A DNA stretch of 64,000 nt from CAVOAK01 sp963664465 (lineage in GTDB: Bacteria > Pseudomonadota > Alphaproteobacteria > UBA8366 > CAVOAK01). The first letter of the stretch is position 1. Every line of letters starts with the position of its first letter. The stretch covers positions 434,001-498,000 of the forward strand of contig CAXXSU010000004.1 in NCBI GenBank assembly GCA_963664465.2, in the 5' to 3' direction. Positions 47,356 through 56,229 of this stretch are shown piece by piece. The notes under the pieces are model-generated. The model saw only the letters and a list, made by a program, of their open reading frames with translations, had not been told where the DNA came from and did not search any database. Both the position numbers and the translations under genes were made by a program.

Positions 47356-48153
47356 CTAACGGTCGCTTGGATGCCAGGCCAGCGTCGCCTCGATTAATCG
47401 CCGCAATACGGGCCGCACCTTATCCGCAAGATCTTCGCGGAACGTGAAAGGCGGCGCCTCCTCCATGTAGGTTGCTTGACTCTGTTCGAGCTGTATTGCG
47501 TGAACGCGTTCCGCCGGACGGCCATAGGTTCTGGTGATGTAACCACCCTTGAAACGTCCGTTTAGCACTGCGGAATAGCCAGGCGCATCTTCTGCGATCT
47601 CCAGAAGCTGGCCTGCCAAGCTGGGATCGGACGCACTGCCGTCACTGTTACCAAGGTTCAAATCCGGCAATTTTCCTTCAAAAAACCGTGGTACGACCGA
47701 GCGGATCGAATGGGCGTCCCATAGGAGTGCGTAGCCATGCTGCTCCTTGAGCTCGGCGATCGATTCCGCGAGCTTCTGGTGATAGGGGTGCCAATACCGT
47801 TCGAGCCGTTTGGCTATCGCACGATCGTCCGGCGCCCTGTCAGGACGGTAAATCGGGTCATTGTCAAAGGTCGTTGTCGGGCAGAGATCGGTGACATCTC
47901 TTCCCGGATATAGGCTCGCTCCGTCCGGCGCGCGGTTCAGATCGATTACGTAGCGGGAATGCGTCGCGGCGACGACCGAGACTCCGAGGTCATAAAGGAA
48001 ATCGTACAGCGTATCGACATGCCAGTCGGTGTCGGGAAGTTCCAGCGCCGCATCGCTCATGTCGGACGCGATCTCGTCCGGCACATGCGTACCAACATGC
48101 GGCATGCCAACGATCAGCGGCGTGGAACCGGGGTAGTAGTAAAAGAGGTCCAC
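47356..48153 (-). CDS. hutG: N-formylglutamate deformylase
   Basis: A 265-residue zinc hydrolase of the N-formylglutamate amidohydrolase family. GMPHVGTHVPDEI and WHVDTLYDF near the start and LLWDAHSIRSVVPRFFEG supply the metal-binding His/Asp/Glu. The GTG start at 48153 (VDLFYYYPG) gives the family length and leaves 17 bp from hutH; the frame opens further upstream inside hutH but that is not coding. The formylglutamate substrate normally comes from HutF, which is not in this window. Confidence 0.9.
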   Translation of the reverse strand: MDLFYYYPGSTPLIVGMPHVGTHVPDEIASDMSDAALELPDTDWHVDTLYDFLYDLGVSVVAATHSRYVIDLNRAPDGASLYPGRDVTDLCPTTTFDNDPIYRPDRAPDDRAIAKRLERYWHPYHQKLAESIAELKEQHGYALLWDAHSIRSVVPRFFEGKLPDLNLGNSDGSASDPSLAGQLLEIAEDAPGYSAVLNGRFKGGYITRTYGRPAERVHAIQLEQSQATYMEEAPPFTFREDLADKVRPVLRRLIEATLAWHPSDR

Positions 48154-48170
48154 GGTCCTCGACCGTTCCT

Positions 48171-49709
48171 TCAGGCGGGTAGACTTGGAAGCAGGCCCGG
48201 CATGTAGGCGTGAAGTGCGCCCGAGTGGATGAACTCTTTGACGGCGGCGATGTCGGGCGCGAGAAAACGATCGCTCTCCCAATTGGCGGCGCGGGCGCGA
48301 ATTTCCGTCATTACTTCGCAGAGCGGCGGCGAAGACTGAAGCGGCTTGTGAAAGTCGACTCCCTGCGCCGCCGCCAGCAGTTCGATTGCCGCAACGCCAG
48401 CCACGTTGTCGCCAATTTCCGAGACCCGGCGCGCGGCGAACGTTGCCATGCTGACATGGTCTTCCTGGTTTGCCGAGGTCGGAATGGAATCCACGCTCGC
48501 TGGATGGGCCAGCGTCTTGTTTTCCGACACTAGGGCCGCCGCGGTAACGTGAGCCAGCATGAAGCCGGAGTTGACGCCGCCATCCTTCACCAGGAACGCC
48601 GGCAGCCCGCTCATGACCGGATCCACGAGAAGCGCGATGCGCCGCTCGGAAATGCTACCGATCTCCGATACCGCAATTGCCAACAAGTCGGCCGCAATCG
48701 CCACCGGTTCGGCGTGGAAGTTTCCTCCCGAAAGCACGTCACCATCGTCAGGGAAGACCAGCGGATTATCGGAAACAGCGTTTGCTTCGCGCGCAATGAC
48801 TTCCGCGACAAAACGCATATTGTCTAAGACCGCGCCCATCACTTGTGGCTGACAGCGCAGCGAATAGGGGTCCTGGACCTTCTCGCAGTCCCGATGCGAT
48901 TCGCGAATCGGACTGCCCGCCAGCAAACGATAATAGACCTCCGCCACCGCTGTCTGTCCCGGTTGCCCGCGGACCGCTTGAATTCGGGGGTCGAACGGCG
49001 TGTCGGCTCCTTTGGCGGCGTCGACGGACAGTGCGCCTGCGACCACCGCGCCGGCATAAACATCTTCCGCCATAAACAGGGCCATGAGCGCGAGCGCCGT
49101 CGATACCTGAGTGCCATTCAAGAGTGAAAGCCCTTCCTTGGGGCCGAGCACGACGGGCTCCAGCCCAGCAATACTAAGGCCCTCTACCGCTGGCATGATC
49201 TTGCCTTTGTGGCGGACGTCGCCGGCGCCGATCAGGGCTGCTGACATGTGGGCGAGCGGTGCGAGGTCGCCCGACGCGCCGACCGAGCCCTTTGCTGGAA
49301 TGCAGGGATAGACAGCGTGGTCAAGCAGCGCGAGCAGCGCCTCCAGGACCAGCCAGCGCACGCCAGAATAGCCGCGCGCCAGCGACGCAACCTTAAGCGC
49401 GATAATCAGCCGTACGGTGTCGTCATCGAGCAGCGGGCCAGTTCCGGCACTATGCGACAGCACGATGTTGCGCTGCAGATCCGCGAGTTCGGAGGGCGCG
49501 ATTGATTTATTGGCCAGAAGGCCGAAGCCAGTGTTCACGCCATAGACCGTGCGGCCTTCGCTAACGATATCGGCGATTGTTTTCGAAGCAGCATCCACAT
49601 CTCCGCGGCATCCGGGGTCGAGAGTGATCTTGACGTCGCTTCGCGCGATGCGTCTTAGGTCCGGTAGCACCAAGCTTCCGGGCTGAAGAACCACGGCATT
49701 ATCGGCCAT
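48171..49709 (-). CDS. hutH: Histidine ammonia-lyase
   Basis: A 512-residue first enzyme of histidine degradation (histidine to urocanate and ammonia). The MIO prosthetic group forms from the Ala-Ser-Gly of GSVGASGDLAPLAHM. VYGVNTGFG and PFDPRIQAVRGQPGQ are also conserved. AGGGAG lies upstream of MADNAVVLQ. It is in one operon with hutU, the ABM gene (30 bp before) and hutG (17 bp after). Confidence 0.97.
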   Translation of the reverse strand: MADNAVVLQPGSLVLPDLRRIARSDVKITLDPGCRGDVDAASKTIADIVSEGRTVYGVNTGFGLLANKSIAPSELADLQRNIVLSHSAGTGPLLDDDTVRLIIALKVASLARGYSGVRWLVLEALLALLDHAVYPCIPAKGSVGASGDLAPLAHMSAALIGAGDVRHKGKIMPAVEGLSIAGLEPVVLGPKEGLSLLNGTQVSTALALMALFMAEDVYAGAVVAGALSVDAAKGADTPFDPRIQAVRGQPGQTAVAEVYYRLLAGSPIRESHRDCEKVQDPYSLRCQPQVMGAVLDNMRFVAEVIAREANAVSDNPLVFPDDGDVLSGGNFHAEPVAIAADLLAIAVSEIGSISERRIALLVDPVMSGLPAFLVKDGGVNSGFMLAHVTAAALVSENKTLAHPASVDSIPTSANQEDHVSMATFAARRVSEIGDNVAGVAAIELLAAAQGVDFHKPLQSSPPLCEVMTEIRARAANWESDRFLAPDIAAVKEFIHSGALHAYMPGLLPSLPA

Positions 49710-49739
49710 GACGAGTGATCTCCCTGTACTTGCTGTCTG

Positions 49740-50036
49740 TTAGAGGTCGTCGAGCGTGAATTCGCTAATATTCCGCGATATCACCATATCCTCGACATCC
49801 TTTCGAAAGGCGAGAAAATGCGGCGTTAGCCGGTGTGTATCGAAGGCGGCTTCGGTTTCGTACACCTCGTACAGCATAACGCGGTTGTCCGCATCCTTTG
49901 GCAGCAGCACGTCAAACCGGAGACATCCCTCTTCGGTCTCAATGCAGCTTGCCGCGTGCCGCGCAAGACGTTGGAGAAACGCTCCCATTTGGTCTTGCTT
50001 GATCTCAAGCTCGGCTGTGATGGCGAATTTGATCAT
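49740..50036 (-). CDS. ABM-domain monooxygenase-like protein
   Basis: A 98-residue dimeric alpha/beta ferredoxin-like protein of the antibiotic biosynthesis monooxygenase fold (IKFAITAELEIKQDQMGAF, ETEEGCLRFDVL, MLYEVYETEAAFDTHRLTPH). Relatives include YgiN-type quinol monooxygenases and LsrG. Its ATG overlaps the stop of hutU by 4 bp, so it is translated with hutU, and hutH follows. A role in histidine catabolism is not established. It may detoxify a reactive imidazole or quinone-like by-product, but that is speculation. Confidence 0.85.
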   Translation of the reverse strand: MIKFAITAELEIKQDQMGAFLQRLARHAASCIETEEGCLRFDVLLPKDADNRVMLYEVYETEAAFDTHRLTPHFLAFRKDVEDMVISRNISEFTLDDL

Positions 50037-51712
50037 TGCTGGCCGATCATCGGTAAATTGAGTTGCATTTCGCTCGCGCAGGCAATGGCGTCTTCATAGC
50101 CGGCATCGGCATGGCGCATTACGCCGGACGCCGGATCGTTCCAGAGAACCCGGCCGATGCGCTGCGCCGCAGCTTCGGTGCCGTCGCATATGACCACCAT
50201 CCCGGCGTGTTGCGAATAGCCCATGCCCACGCCGCCGCCGTGATGGATCGAAACCCAAGTGGCGCCGCTTGCACAGTTGAGAAGAGCGTTCAGGAGCGGC
50301 CAGTCCGACACCGCATCCGAGCCGTCTCGCATGGCCTCGGTCTCGCGATTGGGACTGGCAACCGAACCCGAATCAAGATGGTCGCGTCCAACGACAAGGG
50401 GAGCGGAGAGCTCGCCGCTTGCTACCATCTCGTTAAAGGCTAGGCCGATTTTGTCGCGCTGGCCGAGACCGATCCAGCAGATCCGCGAGGGCAAGCCCTG
50501 GAACTGGATACGCTGACGCGCCATGTCGAGCCAGTTGTGCAGGTGTGGATCGTCAGGAATAAGTTCCTTCACCTTGGCGTCGGTCTTGTAGATATCTTCC
50601 GGATCTCCGGATAATGCGGCCCAACGGAACGGGCCCTTTCCGCGGCAGAACATGGGCCGTACATAGGCCGGCACGAAGCCCGGAAAGTCAAAAGCATTGG
50701 TGACGCCCTCGTCTTTTGCGACTTGGCGAATATTGTTGCCATAATCGAAGACCGGGATGCCCATTTCGTGGAATTTCAACATCGCCCGGACGTGCTTGGC
50801 CATGGATTTCTTGGCTGCAGCCTCAACCGCCTTCGGATCGCTTGTCTGTTTGGATTCCCACTCATCGAGCGTCCAGCCTTCAGGCAAATAGCCATGTATC
50901 GGATCATGCGCTGAGGTCTGGTCGGTAACGGCATCCGGCTTGATTCCGCGCTGCACCAACTCGGGCAAGATATCGACGGCATTTCCATGCAAACCGACGG
51001 AGATTGGCTCGCGCTTCGCGCACGCCTCCTCCATCATCTTTAGCGCCTCGTCCAGATCGGCGGCCTGGCGGTCGAGATATCCCGTTTCCAGACGCCGCTG
51101 AATACGGCTTGGACGACATTCGATGGCGAGCAATGAGGCGCCTGACATCGTCGCTGCGAGCGGCTGCGCTCCGCCCATGCCGCCTAGCCCAGCCGTCAGA
51201 ATCCATTTGCTGCCGCCATCGCCGCCAAAATGCTGCCTGACGCATTCAACGAAGGTTTCGTAAGTGCCCTGAACGATGCCCTGACTGCCGATGTAGATCC
51301 AGGAACCAGCGGTCATCTGGCCGTACATCATCAGACCCTTGGCATCCAGTTCGTTGAAGTGATCCCAATTCGCCCAATGCGGAACCAGGTTCGAATTTGC
51401 GATCAGAACCCGCGGCGCATCCTCGTGGGTGCGGAACACACCGACCGGCTTGCCCGATTGGACGAGCAAGGTCTCGTATTCTTCAAGCGATTTCAGTGAA
51501 TCGACAATGCGGTCGAAACAGTCCCAGTTGCGCGCCGCTCGTCCGATGCCGCCGTACACGACAAGTTCGTCGGGATTTTCGGCAACCTCGGGATCCAAGT
51601 TGTTCATCAGCATGCGCATTGGCGCCTCGGTCTGCCAACTCTTGGCGGTGATTTCGGGTCCTCGCGGTGCGCGTACGGCACGGGCGTTGGCGGCAAATCG
51701 CGAAGTGCTCAT
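50033..51712 (-). CDS. hutU: Urocanate hydratase
   Basis: A 559-residue NAD+-dependent hydratase that converts urocanate to imidazolonepropionate. Conserved regions are YGGIGRAARNWDCFD, GSQGIVQGTYETF, GLGGMGGAQPLAATM, QTSAHDPIHGYLPEGW and GVGMGYSQHAGMV. GGAG precedes MSTSRFAAN. First gene of the hutU-ABM-hutH-hutG operon. No hutC-like repressor gene lies nearby. Confidence 0.97.
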   Translation of the reverse strand: MSTSRFAANARAVRAPRGPEITAKSWQTEAPMRMLMNNLDPEVAENPDELVVYGGIGRAARNWDCFDRIVDSLKSLEEYETLLVQSGKPVGVFRTHEDAPRVLIANSNLVPHWANWDHFNELDAKGLMMYGQMTAGSWIYIGSQGIVQGTYETFVECVRQHFGGDGGSKWILTAGLGGMGGAQPLAATMSGASLLAIECRPSRIQRRLETGYLDRQAADLDEALKMMEEACAKREPISVGLHGNAVDILPELVQRGIKPDAVTDQTSAHDPIHGYLPEGWTLDEWESKQTSDPKAVEAAAKKSMAKHVRAMLKFHEMGIPVFDYGNNIRQVAKDEGVTNAFDFPGFVPAYVRPMFCRGKGPFRWAALSGDPEDIYKTDAKVKELIPDDPHLHNWLDMARQRIQFQGLPSRICWIGLGQRDKIGLAFNEMVASGELSAPLVVGRDHLDSGSVASPNRETEAMRDGSDAVSDWPLLNALLNCASGATWVSIHHGGGVGMGYSQHAGMVVICDGTEAAAQRIGRVLWNDPASGVMRHADAGYEDAIACASEMQLNLPMIGQQ

Positions 51713-51913
51713 GAATGGAACTCCAAAAAATTTGGATCGGGGACCGGTGCGGGCGACAAATTACGCGCCAGGTGTGACGGCTGCAAGACTCCGTCGGATG
51801 GTGGTACGAATCTCCGTTAGACCCTATATATGAAAATGTCTACTGCCTGGATGCTCTGTTGAGCACGCAGACGAAGCGGTTGGGAGGGCGCTGCAAGCGC
51901 GACATCAGTAGCG

Positions 51914-53152
51914 ATGGCTGAATCCAAGATCGAGCGCAAGCTTGCCGCGATTCTTTTTGCCGATGTCGTTGGCTACACGCGCCACAGCAGGCGGGACGAA
52001 GAAGGTACACATCGCGCGCTAAGCGCCAGCCTCGACACACTTAGTGATGCCGTATCCAATCATGGCGGACGCGTGGTCAATTTTGCCGGCGATGCGGTAC
52101 TCGCTGACTTCTCCAGCGTTGTCGCTGCTCTTGCGTGTGCCGTCGAGTTCCAGCGCGGCCTCACCGATAGCAACGCAGACAAGCCCGACGATAATGCGCT
52201 CCGCTTTCGCGTCGGCATCAATCTTGGCGACGTAATCGTCGATCGTGAGAATATCTACGGCGACGGCGTCAACGTCGCGGCAAGGCTCCAGGAAATTGCC
52301 CAGGAGGGCGGTATCTGCATTTCCGGCGCCGCCTTCGACCAAGTTGGAAATAGGGCCGATTACGGCTTCGAATATCTGGGTGGCCAGAAGGTCAAGAATA
52401 TTGCTGAGCCGGTCCGCAGCTACCGGGTTCGTTTGGAGCCGGAACTCGCCGGTCGGGTTCTGGATGAAACTGTGTCTCGGCAGCGCCGGAAACTTGTGAC
52501 GCCGGGACGGATTGCCGCTTCGATTTTGACCCTTATTCTAATCTGGGCCGTATGGAATCCGCAGATGCCCTCGTTCACGGACGCGACGGTAACTGTACCG
52601 ACACTAGCCGTCATTCCATTCCGTACGATTGGCGGCGCGGAGGACCCGGAAGTCTTCAGCCAGGGATTGACGGAAGATCTGATAACAGCGCTGTCATCAC
52701 GCCAGGCTCTGCGCGTGGTTGTCGTCAACCCCAGCACGCCGGACGCGCCGGTCGATCCGAAACTGGTCGGCCGCGAATACAATGCTCAATACCTACTCGA
52801 GGGCAGTGTTCGCGCCGCAGACGGGAAGGTGCGAATCACGGCTCAACTGGTCGACGTGAGTACGGGAATTCACCTGTGGGGCGCGAGATACGACCGCCCA
52901 GCTGGCGATGTTCTAGCGCAACAGTCGGAAGTGACATCAAGAATTGTCACAACACTTGGCTTCAAGCTCGCAGAGGCACAGAGCGGCGTTCGGACATCAT
53001 CGGGGAGCGCAGGTCTGCTGTTTGGCTTGGGCATGGAGTACTTGGGGCGCATTGCCAAGCAGGCGATCTTCCTGCCCGTCGACCTTTACAACAAAGTTAC
53101 CAACGGTGAGCCGGCGCAGTCGCTCATGCGATCGGACAACGAGACCACGTGA
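51914..53152 (+). CDS. Class III adenylate/guanylate cyclase with TolB-like domain
   Basis: A 412-residue protein. The N-terminal cyclase domain (about 1-180) has both metal aspartates (LFADVVGYT and NFAGDAVLADF), a transition-state Arg region (NVAARLQEIA) and GINLGDVIVD. One TM helix follows (IAASILTLILIWAVW, about 197-211), then a periplasmic or C-terminal TolB/FlgO-like domain (LAVIPFRTIGG to HLWGARYDR, about 230-340). Many relatives carry TPR repeats after this; here they are absent and the tail differs, so the 3' end may be shortened or lineage-specific. Predicted active. Confidence 0.87.
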   Translation: MAESKIERKLAAILFADVVGYTRHSRRDEEGTHRALSASLDTLSDAVSNHGGRVVNFAGDAVLADFSSVVAALACAVEFQRGLTDSNADKPDDNALRFRVGINLGDVIVDRENIYGDGVNVAARLQEIAQEGGICISGAAFDQVGNRADYGFEYLGGQKVKNIAEPVRSYRVRLEPELAGRVLDETVSRQRRKLVTPGRIAASILTLILIWAVWNPQMPSFTDATVTVPTLAVIPFRTIGGAEDPEVFSQGLTEDLITALSSRQALRVVVVNPSTPDAPVDPKLVGREYNAQYLLEGSVRAADGKVRITAQLVDVSTGIHLWGARYDRPAGDVLAQQSEVTSRIVTTLGFKLAEAQSGVRTSSGSAGLLFGLGMEYLGRIAKQAIFLPVDLYNKVTNGEPAQSLMRSDNETT

Positions 53153-53183
53153 AACATTCATTCGCAGCGAGGTGACCAGGAAA

Positions 53184-54518
53184 ATGAACGGGATACGGCA
53201 ATCAGGGGTTGGATGCGCGCACAATGCGCCAGCGTCCCTACTTGCGACCGCGGCCGTTTTCACACTGTTGCTGGTCACCGCGGATCTGCAGGCACAAGAC
53301 TTTCAACGCGAGGTGATCCGAACGGGCACGATTAACGAAGATTTGTTTGAAGGCGCGCGCAGGATTACGATCCGCGCCGCCGTAAACGGCGACATCATGG
53401 CGATGGGTGGAGAGGTAATCATTGATGCAACAGTCGACGGCGATGTCCTGGTGATGGGCGGCGACCTGCGGGTCGGTAATAACATCAAGGGCGACGTTTT
53501 GGCCGCCGGCGGACAGGTTCGCGCAGAAGGTGTCATCGATGGCGACGTGACGGTGTTGGGCGGCGATGTTGCGATCGATTACGATAGCGCGGGCGATGTT
53601 CTTGTCGTCGGCGCACAGGTTCGCACACGCGGCAAGATCGGCGGTAATCTGAAAATGTTGGGTGGCGAGTTGGTGACCCGGGCCAGTGTTGCCGGCAACC
53701 TGCAGGCGGGCGGCGGCAGCATCCTGCTGCGAAGCGGCGCGCTGGTCGACGGCAATGCGTCGCTCGGCGGCCATCATGTCACGGTCAACGGGCGCGTGGG
53801 CGGCGCTCTTAATGCTGTCGGGCGGCGCATCGCGATTTCCGGCCAGGTGGACGGCGACGTTGATCTTCAGGGCATGGAGATCAAAATTCTGCCGTTGGCG
53901 CGGATTAACGGCAACCTGACCTATCGCAGCCCCAAGCAGGCGGAAATATCCGAGAGTGCGCAGATTCTCGGTGACGTGACTTTCATTCAGTCGGAACGGC
54001 CGGAAAATATGATGGGTATGGCCTTCGCCGCTGCCGGCACGATCTGGCTATCCATCGTTGGCAGTTTGGTCCTTCTCGGCGTCGTCCTGCTGCTGATTTC
54101 GCCAAACCTGCCGTTCGAGGCGGCAAGCCAGATTCGCAAGAGACCATGGTTGTCGTTTGGCCTTGGCTTGGCGGTTCTGGTCGGCGGTCCGATTGTCATG
54201 GTGATCTTGGCCGCGACGGGTATCGGCGCGCCGTTGGCCGTAGTGCTGGCGGGTCTCTACGTTGTCATCCTGGCTCTGGGATTTCTCGACTTCGCAATTC
54301 TTGTCGGTTGGTGGTGCGCGCGCCTGTTCCGCAGTGGAGAGCGGAGCACCAGACGCTGGCGTATCGCCGTGCTTGCGGCCGGTCTGATCGTCATGTCGGT
54401 CGTTGCGCTGATACCCGGATTGGGAGTGCTGACGCTGCTTGCCGCGTTCGTATTGGGAACCGGTGCAGTGGTTGTTCAGGCAATGAGCATGCGCGACGCT
54501 TTCGGCTCTACGCCGTAG
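53184..54518 (+). CDS. Bactofilin-like beta-helix protein with signal peptide and membrane tail
   Basis: A 444-residue protein. After an N-terminal signal segment (about 15-37) come about 250 residues of hydrophobic beta-helix repeats with GDV/GGD turns (VNGDIMAMGGEVIID, VDGDVLVMGGDLRVG and so on), like bactofilin/polymer-forming repeats. The last 150 residues hold four or so TM helices (about 290-430). With a signal peptide the repeat domain would face the periplasm, unlike cytoplasmic bactofilins. Its function is unknown. The frame is open upstream into the cyclase gene, but 53184 (MNGIRQSG) is the sensible start. Confidence 0.75.
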   Translation: MNGIRQSGVGCAHNAPASLLATAAVFTLLLVTADLQAQDFQREVIRTGTINEDLFEGARRITIRAAVNGDIMAMGGEVIIDATVDGDVLVMGGDLRVGNNIKGDVLAAGGQVRAEGVIDGDVTVLGGDVAIDYDSAGDVLVVGAQVRTRGKIGGNLKMLGGELVTRASVAGNLQAGGGSILLRSGALVDGNASLGGHHVTVNGRVGGALNAVGRRIAISGQVDGDVDLQGMEIKILPLARINGNLTYRSPKQAEISESAQILGDVTFIQSERPENMMGMAFAAAGTIWLSIVGSLVLLGVVLLLISPNLPFEAASQIRKRPWLSFGLGLAVLVGGPIVMVILAATGIGAPLAVVLAGLYVVILALGFLDFAILVGWWCARLFRSGERSTRRWRIAVLAAGLIVMSVVALIPGLGVLTLLAAFVLGTGAVVVQAMSMRDAFGSTP

Positions 54519-54609
54519 CCGAACGGTTCGCGCATGCCCCTAAGCAGTTTGACTTTTCTCCTACGTGAACTTTGTACGCTCTGTTGGACGGCGGAAATTC
54601 GGATGTGCC

Positions 54610-55464
54610 ATGGATGACTGGTGGGAGGAGTCGCTTCACGACGGTTTTCGCGTGGGCTTACGGATTGACGAACTCCTGCACGAGACCAAGAGCGCGTTTC
54701 AGCACCTCAAACTGTTCGAGAACAAGGCTCTGGGTAGGGTGCTGACGCTTGACGGTATCGTTCAAACCACCGAGCGCGACGAGTTCATCTATCATGAAAT
54801 GCTCTCGCATACGCCAATCTTGGCGCATGGCGATGTTCACCGCGTTTTGATCGTCGGCGGTGGCGACGGTGGAATGCTGCGGCGGGTACTCATGCATCCT
54901 GGTATCGAATCCGTGACCGTCGTGGAAATCGACGACAGCGTGATCGAATTGTCCAAACGGTATTTGCGGTCGATCTGTGGCGACGCGTTCGACGACCCCC
55001 GCGCGGAAGTAATTATTGGTGATGGCGCCGGTTATGTCGCAGATGGCAGAGGCCAGTTCGACGTCATCATCGTCGATTCGCCAGACCCCGTCGGACCCGC
55101 CGGCGTGTTGTTCGAGCGTGGATTTTACAGCGACTGCAAATCTTGTTTGGCCGCTGGTGGAATTATCGTCACGCAAAACGGTGTGCCGTTTCTTCAGGGC
55201 GAGGTGCTGAGATCGACGGTACACCACTTGCGTTCACTCTTCGCGGACGCGACCTGCTATTTGGCGCCGGTACCGCTCTACGTTGGCGGATTCATGGCGT
55301 TCGGCTGGGCCAGCGACGACCCAACGCTGCGGCAGGTGACTTTAAAGACGCTCTCAAAGCGCCTCGCCAAGGTAAATCTTACAGCGCGTTATTACACAGC
55401 AGAAATTCATATGTCGGCATTCGCCTTGCCCGGATATGTGGAGGCGCTTGTCGTTTCGGTGTAA
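54610..55464 (+). CDS. speE: Spermidine synthase (polyamine aminopropyltransferase)
   Basis: A 284-residue Rossmann-fold aminopropyltransferase. ENKALGRVLTLDGIVQTTE, the catalytic-pocket segment YHEMLSHTP, the nucleotide motif VLIVGGGDGGMLRR with EIDDSVIELSK, and DVIIVDSPDPVGPA are all present. It transfers an aminopropyl group from decarboxylated S-adenosylmethionine, made by the neighbouring SpeD, to putrescine. The start at 54610 (MDDWWEESLHDGF) matches the family; the frame opens 15 codons earlier. Confidence 0.94.
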   Translation: MDDWWEESLHDGFRVGLRIDELLHETKSAFQHLKLFENKALGRVLTLDGIVQTTERDEFIYHEMLSHTPILAHGDVHRVLIVGGGDGGMLRRVLMHPGIESVTVVEIDDSVIELSKRYLRSICGDAFDDPRAEVIIGDGAGYVADGRGQFDVIIVDSPDPVGPAGVLFERGFYSDCKSCLAAGGIIVTQNGVPFLQGEVLRSTVHHLRSLFADATCYLAPVPLYVGGFMAFGWASDDPTLRQVTLKTLSKRLAKVNLTARYYTAEIHMSAFALPGYVEALVVSV

Positions 55465-55682
55465 TCCGTCGAGACGGCGTTTGGACATCGTTGCACATCA
55501 GCGATCGCAACACGCTGCAAGCGGTTTGCGAATTTTCCATCTGCCAACGCATTTTGCCTTGCATTGGACTGGCCAATTCTCAATATGTGGGCCTTTCCCG
55601 GCCCCCGGCATGCCGCAGGCGCGCAGTAACCTGGGTTTGTTTGATATGGCGGGGGATTTTTCCGAACGGGGAGATGAAGATC

Positions 55683-56183
55683 ATGTCTAGTACAAACACC
55701 CTCATCCGATCGCGGGTCGAGGTGGCTCGTGAGGCTGCCGCTAACGGACCGGGAGATGCTGCGCCGCTTTGCCATATTCCAGTTGGAGACGGGAATGCCG
55801 AGGACGGGACGCATACCATTACCCGCGACGGCGTCCGCTACGCCGGAGCGCATCTTATCGTCGATATGTGGGGAGGCCAGCGGCTCGACGATCTCAAACA
55901 TATCGAGGCGACCCTCAAGAAATGTGCGGACGCCTGCGGTGCTACACTGCTGCATGTTCAGCTGCACCATTTCAATGAGAACAACGGCGTGACCGGTGTG
56001 GCGGTGTTGGCAGAATCACATATTACATTGCACACTTGGCCGGAATTTGATTACGCGGCGTTCGACGTCTTCATGTGCGGGGCTTGCGAGCCGCGGAACG
56101 CCGTCGAAGTCTTGCGCGAGGCGCTAGCGCCGGCGCGAACGGAAGTTAGCGAGTATCTTCGCGGGCGGGTCGGCGCCGATTGA
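55683..56183 (+). CDS. speD: S-adenosylmethionine decarboxylase proenzyme
   Basis: A 166-residue pyruvoyl enzyme. Autocleavage is expected between Glu111 and Ser112 in LAESHITLHTWPE, turning the Ser into the pyruvoyl group. HLIVDMWGG and QLHHFNENNGVTG supply the rest of the site. About 50 residues precede the usual SpeD start region, an N-terminal extension. The start at 55683 has GGGGAG about 10 bp upstream; the ATG at 55674 is too close to it. A 218-bp gap after speE holds no gene. It supplies decarboxylated SAM to SpeE. Confidence 0.93.
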   Translation: MSSTNTLIRSRVEVAREAAANGPGDAAPLCHIPVGDGNAEDGTHTITRDGVRYAGAHLIVDMWGGQRLDDLKHIEATLKKCADACGATLLHVQLHHFNENNGVTGVAVLAESHITLHTWPEFDYAAFDVFMCGACEPRNAVEVLREALAPARTEVSEYLRGRVGAD

Positions 56184-56229
56184 TCCTGAACCGCAAGGCG
56201 CCGCTTAGAAATCTTGTCCGGAGCGCGTG

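Noticed and set aside
55143..56183. SpeD with a long N-terminal extension starting inside speE
   Set aside because: The extension overlaps speE out of frame and shows no conserved sequence; a good ribosome site precedes 55683.
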